Below, piece by piece: positions 27,999 to 37,630 of a DNA stretch of 64,000 bases. The stretch spans positions 62,001 through 126,000 of the forward strand of contig CAJXRP010000004.1 of assembly GCA_913060495.1 (NCBI GenBank), in the 5' to 3' direction. The notes beneath the pieces are model-generated. The model had not been told where the DNA came from and did no database searches. It worked only from the letters and a program-made list of their open reading frames with translations. The position numbers and the translations under genes are program-made. Numbering within the stretch: the stretch's first letter is position 1; the number at the start of each line of letters is the position of its first letter. This stretch comes from an uncultured Gammaproteobacteria bacterium. Its GTDB lineage: Bacteria; Pseudomonadota; Gammaproteobacteria; Pseudomonadales; Pseudohongiellaceae.

Positions 27999-28228
27999 CG
28001 AGCTATGTCCTTGAGTTTCTTTCTTATACGGCTAGTTGATCTGCGAATTATAGCATTTGTATGCCAGTATCCCGCGAATTTCTCCGAATTCGCCTTCAAC
28101 CGGAATCTTTTCTGTTTTGATCGAAACAACATCTGCTACACTTGAGCCACAGTTAAATTGCACGTTCATTACGCTGACTAGTCAGTAGCAAAATTACAAT
28201 AACCCAGTTAAAGCCTTCGGTTCGTAGT

Positions 28229-30763
28229 ATGACAATTCCCTCAAATTCTGTACCCCCCCTCATAGACAATACTTGGCTAAATCAAGACTCTGCACAACGC
28301 CTGGTTACAATTGAGAAACTAGACCTCAAAGATTCCGGCATAGCCGAGTTCCTTCTCAAAGTCGCACAAGAGGATGAGTATGAGGCTGTCCGTTTTTCAG
28401 CCATCGCTAGCATCATTCGCTTAGAAGCGCTCGAACAACTTCAGAGCTTAGGCGGTAAAGTGCAGGAAAGTGCTCAGCAGCAAGTTTACCGAATTATCGC
28501 CGGCACATTAGAAAGCAATCACAGCGAACAAGAGCGTATCGAAAGATTAAAGCAGCTACCCAGTAGCGGAGTTAAACAAGTAGCGCTGACAACAAAGCTA
28601 AAGACAATTGGCAGCTTAGCAGTTGATGCAATAACAGCGAATGAAGACCTAGCAGACATTTGCCTATTCGCTGCTAGCGTTCATGTGCGTAAATCCTCCG
28701 CCATTAAAATTACTGACACGCAACTCCTCAAAGAGCTTTTAGCTAAAGTCACAGGAAAAGATAAAACTGTCACCAAAACATTAGTCACCCGTCTAAAAAT
28801 TGATTCTAGCAGCGACAGTAAAATTAGCAGCCCTGCCGCCAAAGCTAAAGAAGATGCACCCAAGGCGAAAACGACAGACAACGAGGCAATAGAAACCACT
28901 AAGCCAGAGAAAGCTGAGAAAGCTGATACTCCACTCGTGGAGCCTAGCGCTGAATTTGATGCCGTTGAGAAAGAAGCCACAAAACTCAGCTACAAGAACA
29001 CTGCCCGACTTTTTGAGCTTCGCTCACAACTGAGAAAACTGCAGGCACGACTTGCCGATACTGAGGCAGAACTTACTACAAAGATTGAAAGCCTACAGGC
29101 AAACATCGCAGAAAAAATCACCAAGAACAATGAATACCAGGAACAACTGAAGACAAAAACCGAAGAATTACTCATTGCCCTCGCCGAGGCACTCGAAGCA
29201 GGTAATTCAGAAAGCGCGACGCAATGCTGGGACAAGATTCAAGGGAATATTAGCAATACTGCCAATCAGGTGCGCGCCGAACTTCTTAAGAAGTCCAACG
29301 TACACAAAGAAAAGCTCATAGAACTTCGCGATTGGAAAATATTTGCAGCCACTGAAAAGAAAAAAGAACTAATCACACAGATGCAGCATCTAATCGATTC
29401 TAAGATGCACGCTTCCGATCGCTCAAAAAACATAAGCAAGATGCACAAAGAATGGAAGACCCTCGGTCGCTCGAGCCAGAATGAGCAACTTTGGAAGGAG
29501 TTTAAGAAGCTATCAGACCAGGCCTATGAGCCTTGCAAAGAACATTTCAAAGAACGAAAGCAGTTGATGGCCGAGAACCTGCGAAAGCGCCGAGAGATCT
29601 GCGACTCTTTAGAAGCCGAACATAAACTGCTACAAGATGCTGACGACGAGCCAGACATCTCCAAGCTAAACAAACTTCTCAACGAATCCGAAAAGGATTG
29701 GAAGGCGTACGCCCCAATAGAACAAAGCAAAATTAAAAGCTTGCAGAAACGCTTCTACGAGACAGTCAATCAGTTACGTAAATTACGCAAGAGCAAACTA
29801 TCAGTTAGCGCCAAAGAAAAACAAGCATTAATAGACCAAGCACAGGAACTAGCCAAGGCTGACGACAACAAGCACGCCATGAATGAGGCGAAACGCTTGC
29901 AGCAGGAATGGAAAAAAATCGGCCCCACTTCTTACCGAGAAGACCAAAAATATTGGCAAGATTTTCGCGCTGCCTGTGACACTATTTTTAACAAGCGCAA
30001 TGAGGCTTCGAATGAATTACGCGAAGATCTCCAGAAAATTGAGACCCAACTCAAAGAGATACTTGCCGCCCTTGATTCGATAGCGAAAAAGGATGATGCT
30101 GCCTTCCGCGAATCACGAGCCTCTTATCAGGATTTAGCTCAAGAATTTTCGAATTCTCTAGACCCTCGCATCAAGTCACAACGCAAGCGGTTGCTTGACC
30201 GTTTTAACGCAGTAAAGCGACAGATCGATTCCAGATTTCGAGCGCTGCCCGATAAACGACAACAGCAATTAATGCAGAACATTCTCGATAAAGCGTCTAC
30301 GCTACAGAATATCGAGAACGCCCTATTAAATGAAAGCGATATAGAAAAATTTAGCACACTCAATCAGGCTTTCGACTCTGATGCTTGGAATAATGCCGAG
30401 AAGAGCGGAAATGCTGAAATAGATAATTTACTGAACGCGCGAAAGAGCGCAGTACTCGCTACGAAGTCTAATGTTGAGCTGGAAAAACTATGCATTCAGT
30501 CCGAAGAGACGTTTACCCAGCTCTGCGTACAGGCGGAAATTCGAGCTGACGTTGACTCTCCTGCAGAAGACAAAGCACTGAGAATGAAGTTTCAACTAGA
30601 GCAACTGCAGAGCGGCTTCGGTCAGGCCAAGCCTGAGCCTAAACAGAATCTAAAATATGCTATGCAAACAGAACTTGAATCTATGGCCCTGGGCCCACTC
30701 AGGGAATCCGCTCGAGAAACTTTAACGGCTCGATTGATTCTGGTATTGCAGAAACTACGCTAA
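28229..30763 (+). CDS. DUF349 repeat protein
   Basis: An 844-residue, helical, highly charged protein. The N-terminal third (about 1-180) looks like HEAT-type helical repeats, followed by a Lys/Glu/Ala-rich linker (about 185-245). A coiled coil follows at about 255-330. From about 375 to 700 there are several copies of the DUF349 unit, each with a signature like MHKEWKTLGRSSQNEQLWKEF or LQQEWKKIGPTSYREDQKYW. Such proteins are common in gammaproteobacteria and their role is unknown; a link to cell division or envelope stress is only speculation. Its last 9 bp overlap the end of the convergent acyltransferase gene. Confidence 0.85.
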   Translation: MTIPSNSVPPLIDNTWLNQDSAQRLVTIEKLDLKDSGIAEFLLKVAQEDEYEAVRFSAIASIIRLEALEQLQSLGGKVQESAQQQVYRIIAGTLESNHSEQERIERLKQLPSSGVKQVALTTKLKTIGSLAVDAITANEDLADICLFAASVHVRKSSAIKITDTQLLKELLAKVTGKDKTVTKTLVTRLKIDSSSDSKISSPAAKAKEDAPKAKTTDNEAIETTKPEKAEKADTPLVEPSAEFDAVEKEATKLSYKNTARLFELRSQLRKLQARLADTEAELTTKIESLQANIAEKITKNNEYQEQLKTKTEELLIALAEALEAGNSESATQCWDKIQGNISNTANQVRAELLKKSNVHKEKLIELRDWKIFAATEKKKELITQMQHLIDSKMHASDRSKNISKMHKEWKTLGRSSQNEQLWKEFKKLSDQAYEPCKEHFKERKQLMAENLRKRREICDSLEAEHKLLQDADDEPDISKLNKLLNESEKDWKAYAPIEQSKIKSLQKRFYETVNQLRKLRKSKLSVSAKEKQALIDQAQELAKADDNKHAMNEAKRLQQEWKKIGPTSYREDQKYWQDFRAACDTIFNKRNEASNELREDLQKIETQLKEILAALDSIAKKDDAAFRESRASYQDLAQEFSNSLDPRIKSQRKRLLDRFNAVKRQIDSRFRALPDKRQQQLMQNILDKASTLQNIENALLNESDIEKFSTLNQAFDSDAWNNAEKSGNAEIDNLLNARKSAVLATKSNVELEKLCIQSEETFTQLCVQAEIRADVDSPAEDKALRMKFQLEQLQSGFGQAKPEPKQNLKYAMQTELESMALGPLRESARETLTARLILVLQKLR

Positions 30764-31906
30764 GGATTGATTTCGACTGCGGCTAATTACCGGGTTTGCG
30801 TAACTTAGCAAGTAGTGACGATGCAGTTTTTCATCAACCTGGCCCAATCTCTCGAGAAAAAACTCTCGTGATTCAAGCTTTACTTCAGGAAAAGTAAGCT
30901 CCACCCCTGCAGCACTCTCTGGCAGCCAACCTTTTTCTGCCAACAATTCGAAAGCAATATAATTACTATCCCGTAATTTATAACTCTCTAAAATTTGGGA
31001 ATCGATACTAGCGGCAATAGCGTCAGGATCATCGCTTGCATACTTCATCTCGCTACCAAAGGCGACGTGGACTGCCCCCTTAAAACCGATCATTCCAGCC
31101 ACTATGCTCTGAATATCGCTTTTTTCATTCTTAGTAAACGAGCCAGTAGTTTCAATTGCATATAGCTCTTCAGCCTTAAGCACATCGCAAGCGTCATACT
31201 CATAGGAAATTGATACCGGCACGATATGTAGCTTCTGCAAGCTTTCACTAAGCGGCTGTTTACGCTGATACATAGACAACATTTTTAACAGCGCTCCCTC
31301 CGTCTTATCGACACCATCTTTTGCCCGTCCTTCTCGCTGCGCGATCCACACATGGCTGCCATGCTCTATGCATTGATGCATGTATTGTGAAAGCAACGTT
31401 AAGCCTTGTAATAACTCTCTACCCTTCAATGATCGCTGCACAATGAAACTCTTATTCAAGCGCATGAGATCTGATACAAAAGGCTTCTTTAGAAGATTAT
31501 CACCCGTAGCTATCTGCACCGTCCTGTTTCCAGCGTTATACAACATGTAATTTACAAAGGCGGGATCCATCGTAATGTCACGATGATTGCTTATGAAGAG
31601 ATAGCTCTTTTCGCTATCGAGTTGGTCTAACCCTGAGTGTGTAAGGCTCGTCGTCGTATCTTCGATCATCTTGTACATGTAGCCGGCAATAACATCCTGC
31701 ATGCTAGCTACATCGTAAACGGAGGCAACTTGACCCTTCAGCTTCTTACGAGCAATTAGTCGCATCACAGCCGGAAAAAGGCGCGACAATTTTGGCGCAT
31801 AGAAACTGGCAATACTGGAGAGAAATTCAGGGTCAGTGATCAGGCGATCTAAGACGGGTCGAATCTCATCATCGTGATAAGGCCGTATCTCTTTGAATTT
31901 GTCCAT
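30755..31906 (-). CDS. PlsB/PlsC-like acyltransferase
   Basis: A 383-residue glycerolipid-type acyltransferase. The acyl-transfer motif NHRDITMDP (H-x4-D type) lies at about residue 107, followed by the block FIVQRSLKGRELLQGL and the substrate motif IAQREGRAKDG. It is shorter than GPAT PlsB (about 800) and longer than PlsC (about 245), and lacks obvious membrane spans in the catalytic part. It probably transfers acyl groups to glycerol-phosphate or lysophospholipid; the actual substrate is unknown. It lies downstream of sbcB on the same strand. Confidence 0.8.
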   Translation of the reverse strand: MDKFKEIRPYHDDEIRPVLDRLITDPEFLSSIASFYAPKLSRLFPAVMRLIARKKLKGQVASVYDVASMQDVIAGYMYKMIEDTTTSLTHSGLDQLDSEKSYLFISNHRDITMDPAFVNYMLYNAGNRTVQIATGDNLLKKPFVSDLMRLNKSFIVQRSLKGRELLQGLTLLSQYMHQCIEHGSHVWIAQREGRAKDGVDKTEGALLKMLSMYQRKQPLSESLQKLHIVPVSISYEYDACDVLKAEELYAIETTGSFTKNEKSDIQSIVAGMIGFKGAVHVAFGSEMKYASDDPDAIAASIDSQILESYKLRDSNYIAFELLAEKGWLPESAAGVELTFPEVKLESREFFLERLGQVDEKLHRHYLLSYANPVISRSRNQSLA

Positions 31907-32013
31907 TTATTCTTTATATATCAACTGGTTAAGAATTATCAGGAGTTGTGATTTACTGCCCTGCTTTCGGGAGTCGGATTCTATCTGCTTTGCCCGCACT
32001 TGTGTAGCACAAG

Positions 32014-33447
32014 CTATCCAGGCACGGCATCGATAGCGCTAACAGCAGCCACATATTCATCCAAGCTGTTAAACAGATCCTCATTCGAGTCCCCCGCTCT
32101 AGCCTTCGCCTCTGCGTAGCCTTGCTCATATGCAGCAAGCGCCTCACTTGAAAGCAATCTCTCTCGCCTAAACTGGTTCCATTCAGCAAGTTCTTGATCG
32201 TTAAGAGTATCCCGATAATTCCGAGCTCTGTAGCGCTGCAACATTTTACCCAATCTTGCATCTCGAAAAGGCAAATCTAAGCGAGCTAAATCCGTAGCGG
32301 ATGTTGAACGAATCATAGACATCAAATTCTTATCTGAATCCGAGAAGAAACCACCGCTATAGATCATATAGTCAGGATCCGTTTCCTGCTGTCCCGATTC
32401 CTCGGAGAACACTTCAGCGACCTTACTCACGATATCTTTGTTGTCTTGCAGATAACGCCAATGACTCTTACATTTATCTAGATCGACGCCAAATTGCTCA
32501 GCACGCTCAGTAGATAAAACTGCTGGCGAAGCAACGACTGGACACTTATTAATATGAATAGTTTTTAATCCAATACGTTCTGCGCCCTCTTCCATCTGGT
32601 CTCGCGCCGTAAAAATTCTCTTCCTTATATCTTCTACGCTGAGCTTCGCCCAGTTTTCTGGGTTTTCGCGTAAATCGTAGACGATAATTCCATTGTTATT
32701 GGTAGGATGCGGACAAAGCGGCATTACTAAGGCTAGGCAGCCTTGTGTAGCGGGATACATCATAGAAACATGTAACACCGGCTTTCGAGTCACCATGTCT
32801 ATCTCCGACTGTACCGCGCGCTTATTTCGCAGTTTATAGACGTAATCGTATAGCTTCGGTTGTTTCTGCTTAATCAGTTTTGCAAACTCTATAGTCGCGA
32901 TCACATCGGAAAGCGCATCATGAGCATCTGCGTGTTCAATGCCGTTTTCCGCAGTCAACTGCTCCAACCTAAAACTAGTGCTGCCATCTTCGCGCTGAGG
33001 CCACACGATACCCTCCGGCCGAGTCGAGGCACAGAGTCTAGCCATGTCGATTATGTCCCACCGAGAATTACCATTCTTCCACTCCCGCTCGTAAGGGTCA
33101 TAGAAATTCCTATACAGTAGCTGTCTAGTAAGCTCATCATCGAAACGAATGCTGTTATAACCAGCAACACAGGTGCCTGGCTGAGAGAACTCTGCATGGA
33201 TACGCTTGATAAATTCCACTTCGCAGACACCGTCAGCTAATGCTTTCTGAGGGGTAATTCCAGTTATTAGACAGGCCATCGGATCAGGTAAGAAGTCGTC
33301 AGCTGGTGTGCAGTAAAACACTAAGGGTTCGGAAATGATGTTCAGGTCTTCATCGGTGCGAATACCGGCAAACTGAGAGGCCCTATTCCTGCGAGGATCC
33401 TTGCCGAACGTCTCGAAGTCGTACCAGTAAATTGAATTATCTGACAT
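32014..33447 (-). CDS. sbcB: Exodeoxyribonuclease I
   Basis: A 3'-5' single-strand exonuclease used in recombination and mismatch repair. It has 477 residues, the E. coli size. The DEDD-type catalytic start is WYDFETFGKDPRRNRASQF, followed by VAGYNSIRFDDELTR, and AHDALSDVIATIEFAK with the catalytic His and Asp; the C-terminal exonuclease-C region ends in a helical tail. The start ATG 33447 is divergent from pyrB. Confidence 0.95.
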   Translation of the reverse strand: MSDNSIYWYDFETFGKDPRRNRASQFAGIRTDEDLNIISEPLVFYCTPADDFLPDPMACLITGITPQKALADGVCEVEFIKRIHAEFSQPGTCVAGYNSIRFDDELTRQLLYRNFYDPYEREWKNGNSRWDIIDMARLCASTRPEGIVWPQREDGSTSFRLEQLTAENGIEHADAHDALSDVIATIEFAKLIKQKQPKLYDYVYKLRNKRAVQSEIDMVTRKPVLHVSMMYPATQGCLALVMPLCPHPTNNNGIIVYDLRENPENWAKLSVEDIRKRIFTARDQMEEGAERIGLKTIHINKCPVVASPAVLSTERAEQFGVDLDKCKSHWRYLQDNKDIVSKVAEVFSEESGQQETDPDYMIYSGGFFSDSDKNLMSMIRSTSATDLARLDLPFRDARLGKMLQRYRARNYRDTLNDQELAEWNQFRRERLLSSEALAAYEQGYAEAKARAGDSNEDLFNSLDEYVAAVSAIDAVPG

Positions 33448-33757
33448 CAGTTTAACTCTATGCTGACGGTTAGCCCCGTCAAGGCGACCTATAAGGCCTT
33501 AGAAGAGCTAATTATAGCGATTTCTATCAGCTGCGTAAGGCAAGACACTCGAAGATTGGCACAGTACCAATATCCACTTAGCAATTCCTTCTAATCGTCC
33601 ATTTGTAGTAGTATCGCTCTGGTTTATACACTTGATTTAGTAGCGCTAGGCGGAAGCAGCCAATAAGGATGAAATGGCTGCATCCTGCTAGAATACTGAC
33701 TCTCGACTAATTCGACCAGATAAATAGACCCAATACAAACGCAGAGCTTAACAAACC
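33448..33757. other. Divergent intergenic region sbcB / pyrB
   Basis: A 310-bp gap with promoters for both genes. A TAGAAT at 33689-33694 is a plausible pyrB -10, 63 bp before its start codon. Just upstream lie two overlapping inverted repeats (separate entry). I see no leader peptide or U-rich attenuator of the E. coli pyrBI type. Confidence 0.45.
33656..33686 (+). promoter_or_regulatory. Two overlapping inverted repeats upstream of pyrB
   Basis: GCAGCC/GGCTGC (33656-33661 with 33676-33681) and AGGATG/CATCCT (33666-33671 with 33681-33686) overlap and cannot form together. They end 2 bp before a TAGAAT -10-like hexamer. As DNA they could be an operator over the promoter; as RNA, if transcription starts further upstream, alternative hairpins. 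Confidence 0.35.
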
Positions 33758-34771
33758 ATGGAATTTCGCGGCGCCCATATACTTAGCGTGAAGCAGTTTG
33801 AAAGATCAGATGTTGATAGAATCTTCGAAGTCGCTGACACCATGGTCCCCTATGCTCGACGAGAGCGCATTACCAGAGTTCTCGAAGGCGCTATCCTGGG
33901 CAATATGTTCTTCGAACCAAGCACTCGAACTCGAGTCAGCTTTGGATGTGCGTTCAATCTTTTAGGTGGTCAAGTCCGTGAAACCTCCGATGTTAAGACC
34001 TCCTCCATCTCAAAGGGCGAATCGTTGTATGACACAGCCAGAGTCATTAGTGGATATAGCGACATAATAGTGATGCGCCACCCTCAAATGGGCTCGGTTA
34101 ATGAATTTGCCAAAGCCAGTCGTGTACCAGTTATTAACGGCGGTGACGGCCCCAATGAACACCCCTCTCAAGCCCTTCTCGACCTCTATACTATTAAAAA
34201 GGAATTACTGTCTAACGATCGGCAAGTAGACGGCATGAACATCGCGATGATAGGCGACCTCAAGCATGGTCGAACTGTGCACTCCCTTTCACAATTATTA
34301 CTACTGTATGACAACATCACATTCACGCTTATATCGCCTACTGAACTCAAAATGCCCGCTGAAATCGTCTCTGAACTCACCGCTGCAGGGCATAAGGTAA
34401 TCGAAACCGAAGACATGGAAGCCGGCTTAAATGACAATCACACCGTATACCTAACACGCATACAAGAAGAGCGGTTTACGACAAAGCTGGAAGCCGACAT
34501 CTATCGTGGTCGCTTCAGACTGAATCAGTCAATCTATACGCGCTACTGCCAGCCGAACACCGTCATCATGCATCCACTGCCTCGTGATTCTCGTGAAGAA
34601 GCCAACGAGCTCGACAATGACCTCAATCAGCATCCCAGTCTCGCTATCTTTCGACAAACGGATAATGGCGTTGTAGTACGTATGGCCTTATTTGCCTTGG
34701 TTCTCGATGTTGCCGATAAGGTCGATGATTCCGCCACCGATGTTGGATGGTACACACAAGGCAGATTCTAG
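33758..34771 (+). CDS. pyrB: Aspartate carbamoyltransferase catalytic subunit
   Basis: Commits carbamoyl phosphate and aspartate to pyrimidine synthesis. It has 337 residues. The carbamoyl-phosphate site FEPSTRTRVSF lies at about residues 52-62, GPNEHPSQALLDLY at about 130-143, and HPLPR at about 270. No pyrI regulatory gene follows, and no inactive PyrC-like partner of the Pseudomonas kind lies next to it (pilU is next), so its assembly type is open. Confidence 0.96.
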   Translation: MEFRGAHILSVKQFERSDVDRIFEVADTMVPYARRERITRVLEGAILGNMFFEPSTRTRVSFGCAFNLLGGQVRETSDVKTSSISKGESLYDTARVISGYSDIIVMRHPQMGSVNEFAKASRVPVINGGDGPNEHPSQALLDLYTIKKELLSNDRQVDGMNIAMIGDLKHGRTVHSLSQLLLLYDNITFTLISPTELKMPAEIVSELTAAGHKVIETEDMEAGLNDNHTVYLTRIQEERFTTKLEADIYRGRFRLNQSIYTRYCQPNTVIMHPLPRDSREEANELDNDLNQHPSLAIFRQTDNGVVVRMALFALVLDVADKVDDSATDVGWYTQGRF

Positions 34772-34844
34772 TAGTCGAGAGAATTTCAATAAATTTTATT
34801 TTCTATAAGAAAAATTAGCATCTACAGCGAGCAGGAATACAATT

Positions 34845-35996
34845 ATGGGTTTTAACGACTTACTAAAAATGTTGATCGAGAAAGAGGGTTCCGATTTATT
34901 CTTAACAACAGGCGCACCTCCGAGCATGAAAGCATTCGGAAAACTCACCCCCCTGGTCGACAAGAAACTGCCCGAAGGCATGGTGAAGAAAATTGCCTAC
35001 CAGATTATGAATGCAGAGCAGATAAAGGATTTTGAAAAAAGCCCCGAAATGAACCTTGCTATTGCGGATCCTGACATCGGCCGCTTTCGTGTGAATATCT
35101 TTAAGCAACGAGGCGAGGTGGCTATCGTTGCGCGTAATATCAAGACTGAGATCCCCAGCGCCGCATCTCTAGGCCTGCCTCCCATCCTCAATGATTTGAT
35201 TATGCAGAAGAACGGAATCGTATTGTTTGTCGGCGGCACCGGGTCGGGAAAATCCACCTCGCTTGCAGCCCTAATTGATCATCGCAATAAGAACAGCGAT
35301 GGACACATCATAACTATCGAAGACCCAGTGGAATTCATTCACCCCCACCAGAAATCAATCATTAACCAACGCGAAGTCGGCGTTGACACGAATAGCTATG
35401 AGGAAGCGCTTCAGAACACTTTGCGACAAGCGCCAGACGTAATTCTTATCGGAGAAATTCGAAGCCAAGAAACAATGGAGCACGCATTGGCATTCGCAGA
35501 AACAGGCCACCTATGCTTGTCGACACTGCACGCGAACAATGCAAATCAGGCCTTGGACCGCATCATTAACTTCTTTCCCGAGGAACGACACAAACAACTA
35601 TTTCTAGATTTATCCTTGAATTTACAGGGTTTTGTATCACAACGATTGATTCCGACCGTCGACGGAAAACGAGCAGCAGCAATAGAAGTTTTGCTTGGCA
35701 CTCCTCGAGTATGCGACCTAATCAAGCAAGGCAAGGTCATGGAAATTAAGGAGGTCATGGAAAAAGGCGAGCAACAAGGAATGAAAACTTTCGACTCTGC
35801 CCTCTTCGACCTTTATAAGAGCGGAAAGATTAGCTATGAAGAAGCTCTAAAAAACGCGGACTCAAAAAATAATCTGCGCCTTAGAATTCAACTATCCGAG
35901 GGCAAAAATGCTGACGAAACGGATATCGATGATGCAGATGATTCTGGCGGCCTATCACTTGTTAAGGCAGACGACGACCAAGATAGCTTCTTATAA
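34845..35996 (+). CDS. pilU: Type IV pilus retraction ATPase PilU
   Basis: A hexameric PilT-like ATPase that assists retraction of type IV pili. It has 383 residues. Walker A is GGTGSGKST at about residue 129, the Asp box IITIEDPVEFIH and the Walker B region APDVILIGEIRS follow, then the His box ETGHLCLSTLHANNANQ. The N-terminus GSDLFLTTGAPPSMKAFGKL and the C-terminal acidic tail after LRLRIQLSEG match Pseudomonas PilU rather than PilT. The usual pilT neighbour is missing here. The start ATG 34845 has an AGCAGGA ribosome binding site. Confidence 0.93.
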   Translation: MGFNDLLKMLIEKEGSDLFLTTGAPPSMKAFGKLTPLVDKKLPEGMVKKIAYQIMNAEQIKDFEKSPEMNLAIADPDIGRFRVNIFKQRGEVAIVARNIKTEIPSAASLGLPPILNDLIMQKNGIVLFVGGTGSGKSTSLAALIDHRNKNSDGHIITIEDPVEFIHPHQKSIINQREVGVDTNSYEEALQNTLRQAPDVILIGEIRSQETMEHALAFAETGHLCLSTLHANNANQALDRIINFFPEERHKQLFLDLSLNLQGFVSQRLIPTVDGKRAAAIEVLLGTPRVCDLIKQGKVMEIKEVMEKGEQQGMKTFDSALFDLYKSGKISYEEALKNADSKNNLRLRIQLSEGKNADETDIDDADDSGGLSLVKADDDQDSFL

Positions 35997-36016
35997 GCTG
36001 AGCCTAAGTAGACACT

Positions 36017-37465
36017 ATGCTGAAATACTCGGACTATGCAAAACTAGATGGAATAGCTGCCGCTGAAGGAATTCGTAACAAAGAGTTCAGCAGCACCGAA
36101 CTGACTGCATGCGCAATTGATCGGGCGCTGCAAATTAATTCCAGCCTAAATACCATTGTGCACGAGAGCTTTGACTCCGCGCGCGAGCAAGCTAAGTGGA
36201 TCGACAACAACCCTGAACTTTTTAAACAGAGCCACGTTGCTGGCCTACCCTTCTTGATTAAAGACCTCGCAGAAGTAGAAGGGATTGCTACAAGCTTCGG
36301 CAGCGCCCTTTTCAAGGGCTATGTTTCACCCCAACACTCCAACATCGTAGCGAAGTATGTAGAGGCGGGCCTACCTATTCTAGGTAAAACGAACACGCCC
36401 GAATTTGGACTCACCCTAACTACCGAGGCCCGGGCAAACGGCCCCTGTCGCAATCCATGGAATCTAGATTACTCTACTGGCGGTTCCAGCGGCGGTGCCG
36501 CAGCTGCAGTTGCTGCAGGTATCGTACCGGTGGCCCACGCTAGCGATGGCGGTGGGTCTATTCGCATTCCTGCTTCTTGCTGTGGCCTATTTGGATTAAA
36601 ACCCAGTCGTGGGCTAACGGCAGTTGGAGATACCCTGAACGAATCCTGGGGAGGCATGAGTGTAGGCCATGTACTGAGCCGAACCGTCCGTGATAGCGCC
36701 GCATTCTTAGATGTGATTAAACTAGACCAGTCCCATCTGTATCCATTGCCTACTAGCCCCGATTCTTTTTACGACTCTCTTCATGAACCGTCTACTAAAG
36801 ACAGAAAATTACGCATAGCCGTTCAGTTTGATCATCCCACCGGCGAAAGCATCGATCAGGATTGTCTCCTAGCCCTTCGCAAAGCAGTCGAGCTCTGTGA
36901 ATCCCTAGGTCATCAGGTAGTAGAGACCGCACACCCTATCGATCACGGCCTCGCAGGCAGAGCCATGTCACGTATGATCAATACCTACACCTATCAATCG
37001 GTAGGCAAGAGAGCCGAGCAATTACAACTCGCATTAGAAGACTGCCCTGTCGAATCCTCTACCCTAATGATGGCCAAGCGAGGACAGACAGTGAGCGCTA
37101 CGGCTTATATTGATGCTAGGAACCAGCTGATAGAGGCAGAGCAGCAATTGCAGAATTTCTATCAACAATACGACGTAATTCTTCAGCCGGTACTGAGCAA
37201 GGTTCCTGCTAAACTCGGTTGGCTAGATATGGACAGCGATGACCTGAAAGCCTATGGCAGCAGGTTTACTGCCTACAGCGGTTTTACTGCTCTAGCTAAC
37301 GGAACCGGCCAGCCTTCGATGTCAGTTCCTATGCATGTAACTGAATCGAACTTACCGGTGGGCGCTTTGTTCACGGCAGCCTGGGGAAAGGATGCGACTC
37401 TACTGCAACTTGCAGCACAACTGGAGAGCGCTGCTCCGTGGCCGCAACTAGCAGATAGCGCCTAA
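36017..37465 (+). CDS. Amidase-signature family hydrolase
   Basis: A 482-residue cytosolic amidase of the GatA/AmiE signature family. The Ser-cisSer-Lys triad is visible: Lys in [13 protein letters not shown] at about residue 78, and the two serines in [16 protein letters not shown] and [23 protein letters not shown]. The C-terminal half carries the usual [19 protein letters not shown] motif. It lies 20 bp after pilU but ends at a clear terminator. Substrates vary widely (amides, 6-aminohexanoate oligomers, peptide amides), so I give no specific function. It is not GatA: no gatB/gatC neighbours and only general identity. Confidence 0.87.
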   Translation: MLKYSDYAKLDGIAAAEGIRNKEFSSTELTACAIDRALQINSSLNTIVHESFDSAREQAKWIDNNPELFKQSHVAGLPFLIKDLAEVEGIATSFGSALFKGYVSPQHSNIVAKYVEAGLPILGKTNTPEFGLTLTTEARANGPCRNPWNLDYSTGGSSGGAAAAVAAGIVPVAHASDGGGSIRIPASCCGLFGLKPSRGLTAVGDTLNESWGGMSVGHVLSRTVRDSAAFLDVIKLDQSHLYPLPTSPDSFYDSLHEPSTKDRKLRIAVQFDHPTGESIDQDCLLALRKAVELCESLGHQVVETAHPIDHGLAGRAMSRMINTYTYQSVGKRAEQLQLALEDCPVESSTLMMAKRGQTVSATAYIDARNQLIEAEQQLQNFYQQYDVILQPVLSKVPAKLGWLDMDSDDLKAYGSRFTAYSGFTALANGTGQPSMSVPMHVTESNLPVGALFTAAWGKDATLLQLAAQLESAAPWPQLADSA

Positions 37466-37484
37466 TGAGACCGAAATAACGCTG

Positions 37485-37519
37485 AAGGCGCTTGTCACAA
37501 TTCATGACCCGCCTTTTTT
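37485..37519 (+). terminator. Intrinsic terminator after the amidase gene
   Basis: AAGGCG (37485-37490) pairs with CGCCTT (37510-37515), with an inner GTCA/TGAC stem (37494-37497 with 37505-37508), followed by a run of T's through 37519. It ends transcription from the pilU-amidase direction 20 bp past the stop. Confidence 0.75.
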
Positions 37520-37529
37520 CAAGCTGTTC

Positions 37530-37535
37530 TATAAT
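37530..37535 (+). promoter_or_regulatory. Candidate -10 element for the secreted-protein gene
   Basis: A perfect TATAAT lies 96 bp ahead of the start codon, just after the amidase terminator, in a very AT-rich leader. The -35 at the expected distance is poor, so this is tentative. Confidence 0.4.
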
Positions 37536-37630
37536 TAGGTATAGTAATAGAATTGATATTTTTATTATATTATTAATAACAATAACTTAAAGACAGAACT
37601 TAATTAACTACTTAAATCTGGAGACCCGGC

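Noticed and set aside
34845-35996. Calling this gene pilT
   Set aside because: The N-terminus, the GDPVEFIHPHQKS-like region and the acidic tail follow PilU; PilT lacks the tail.
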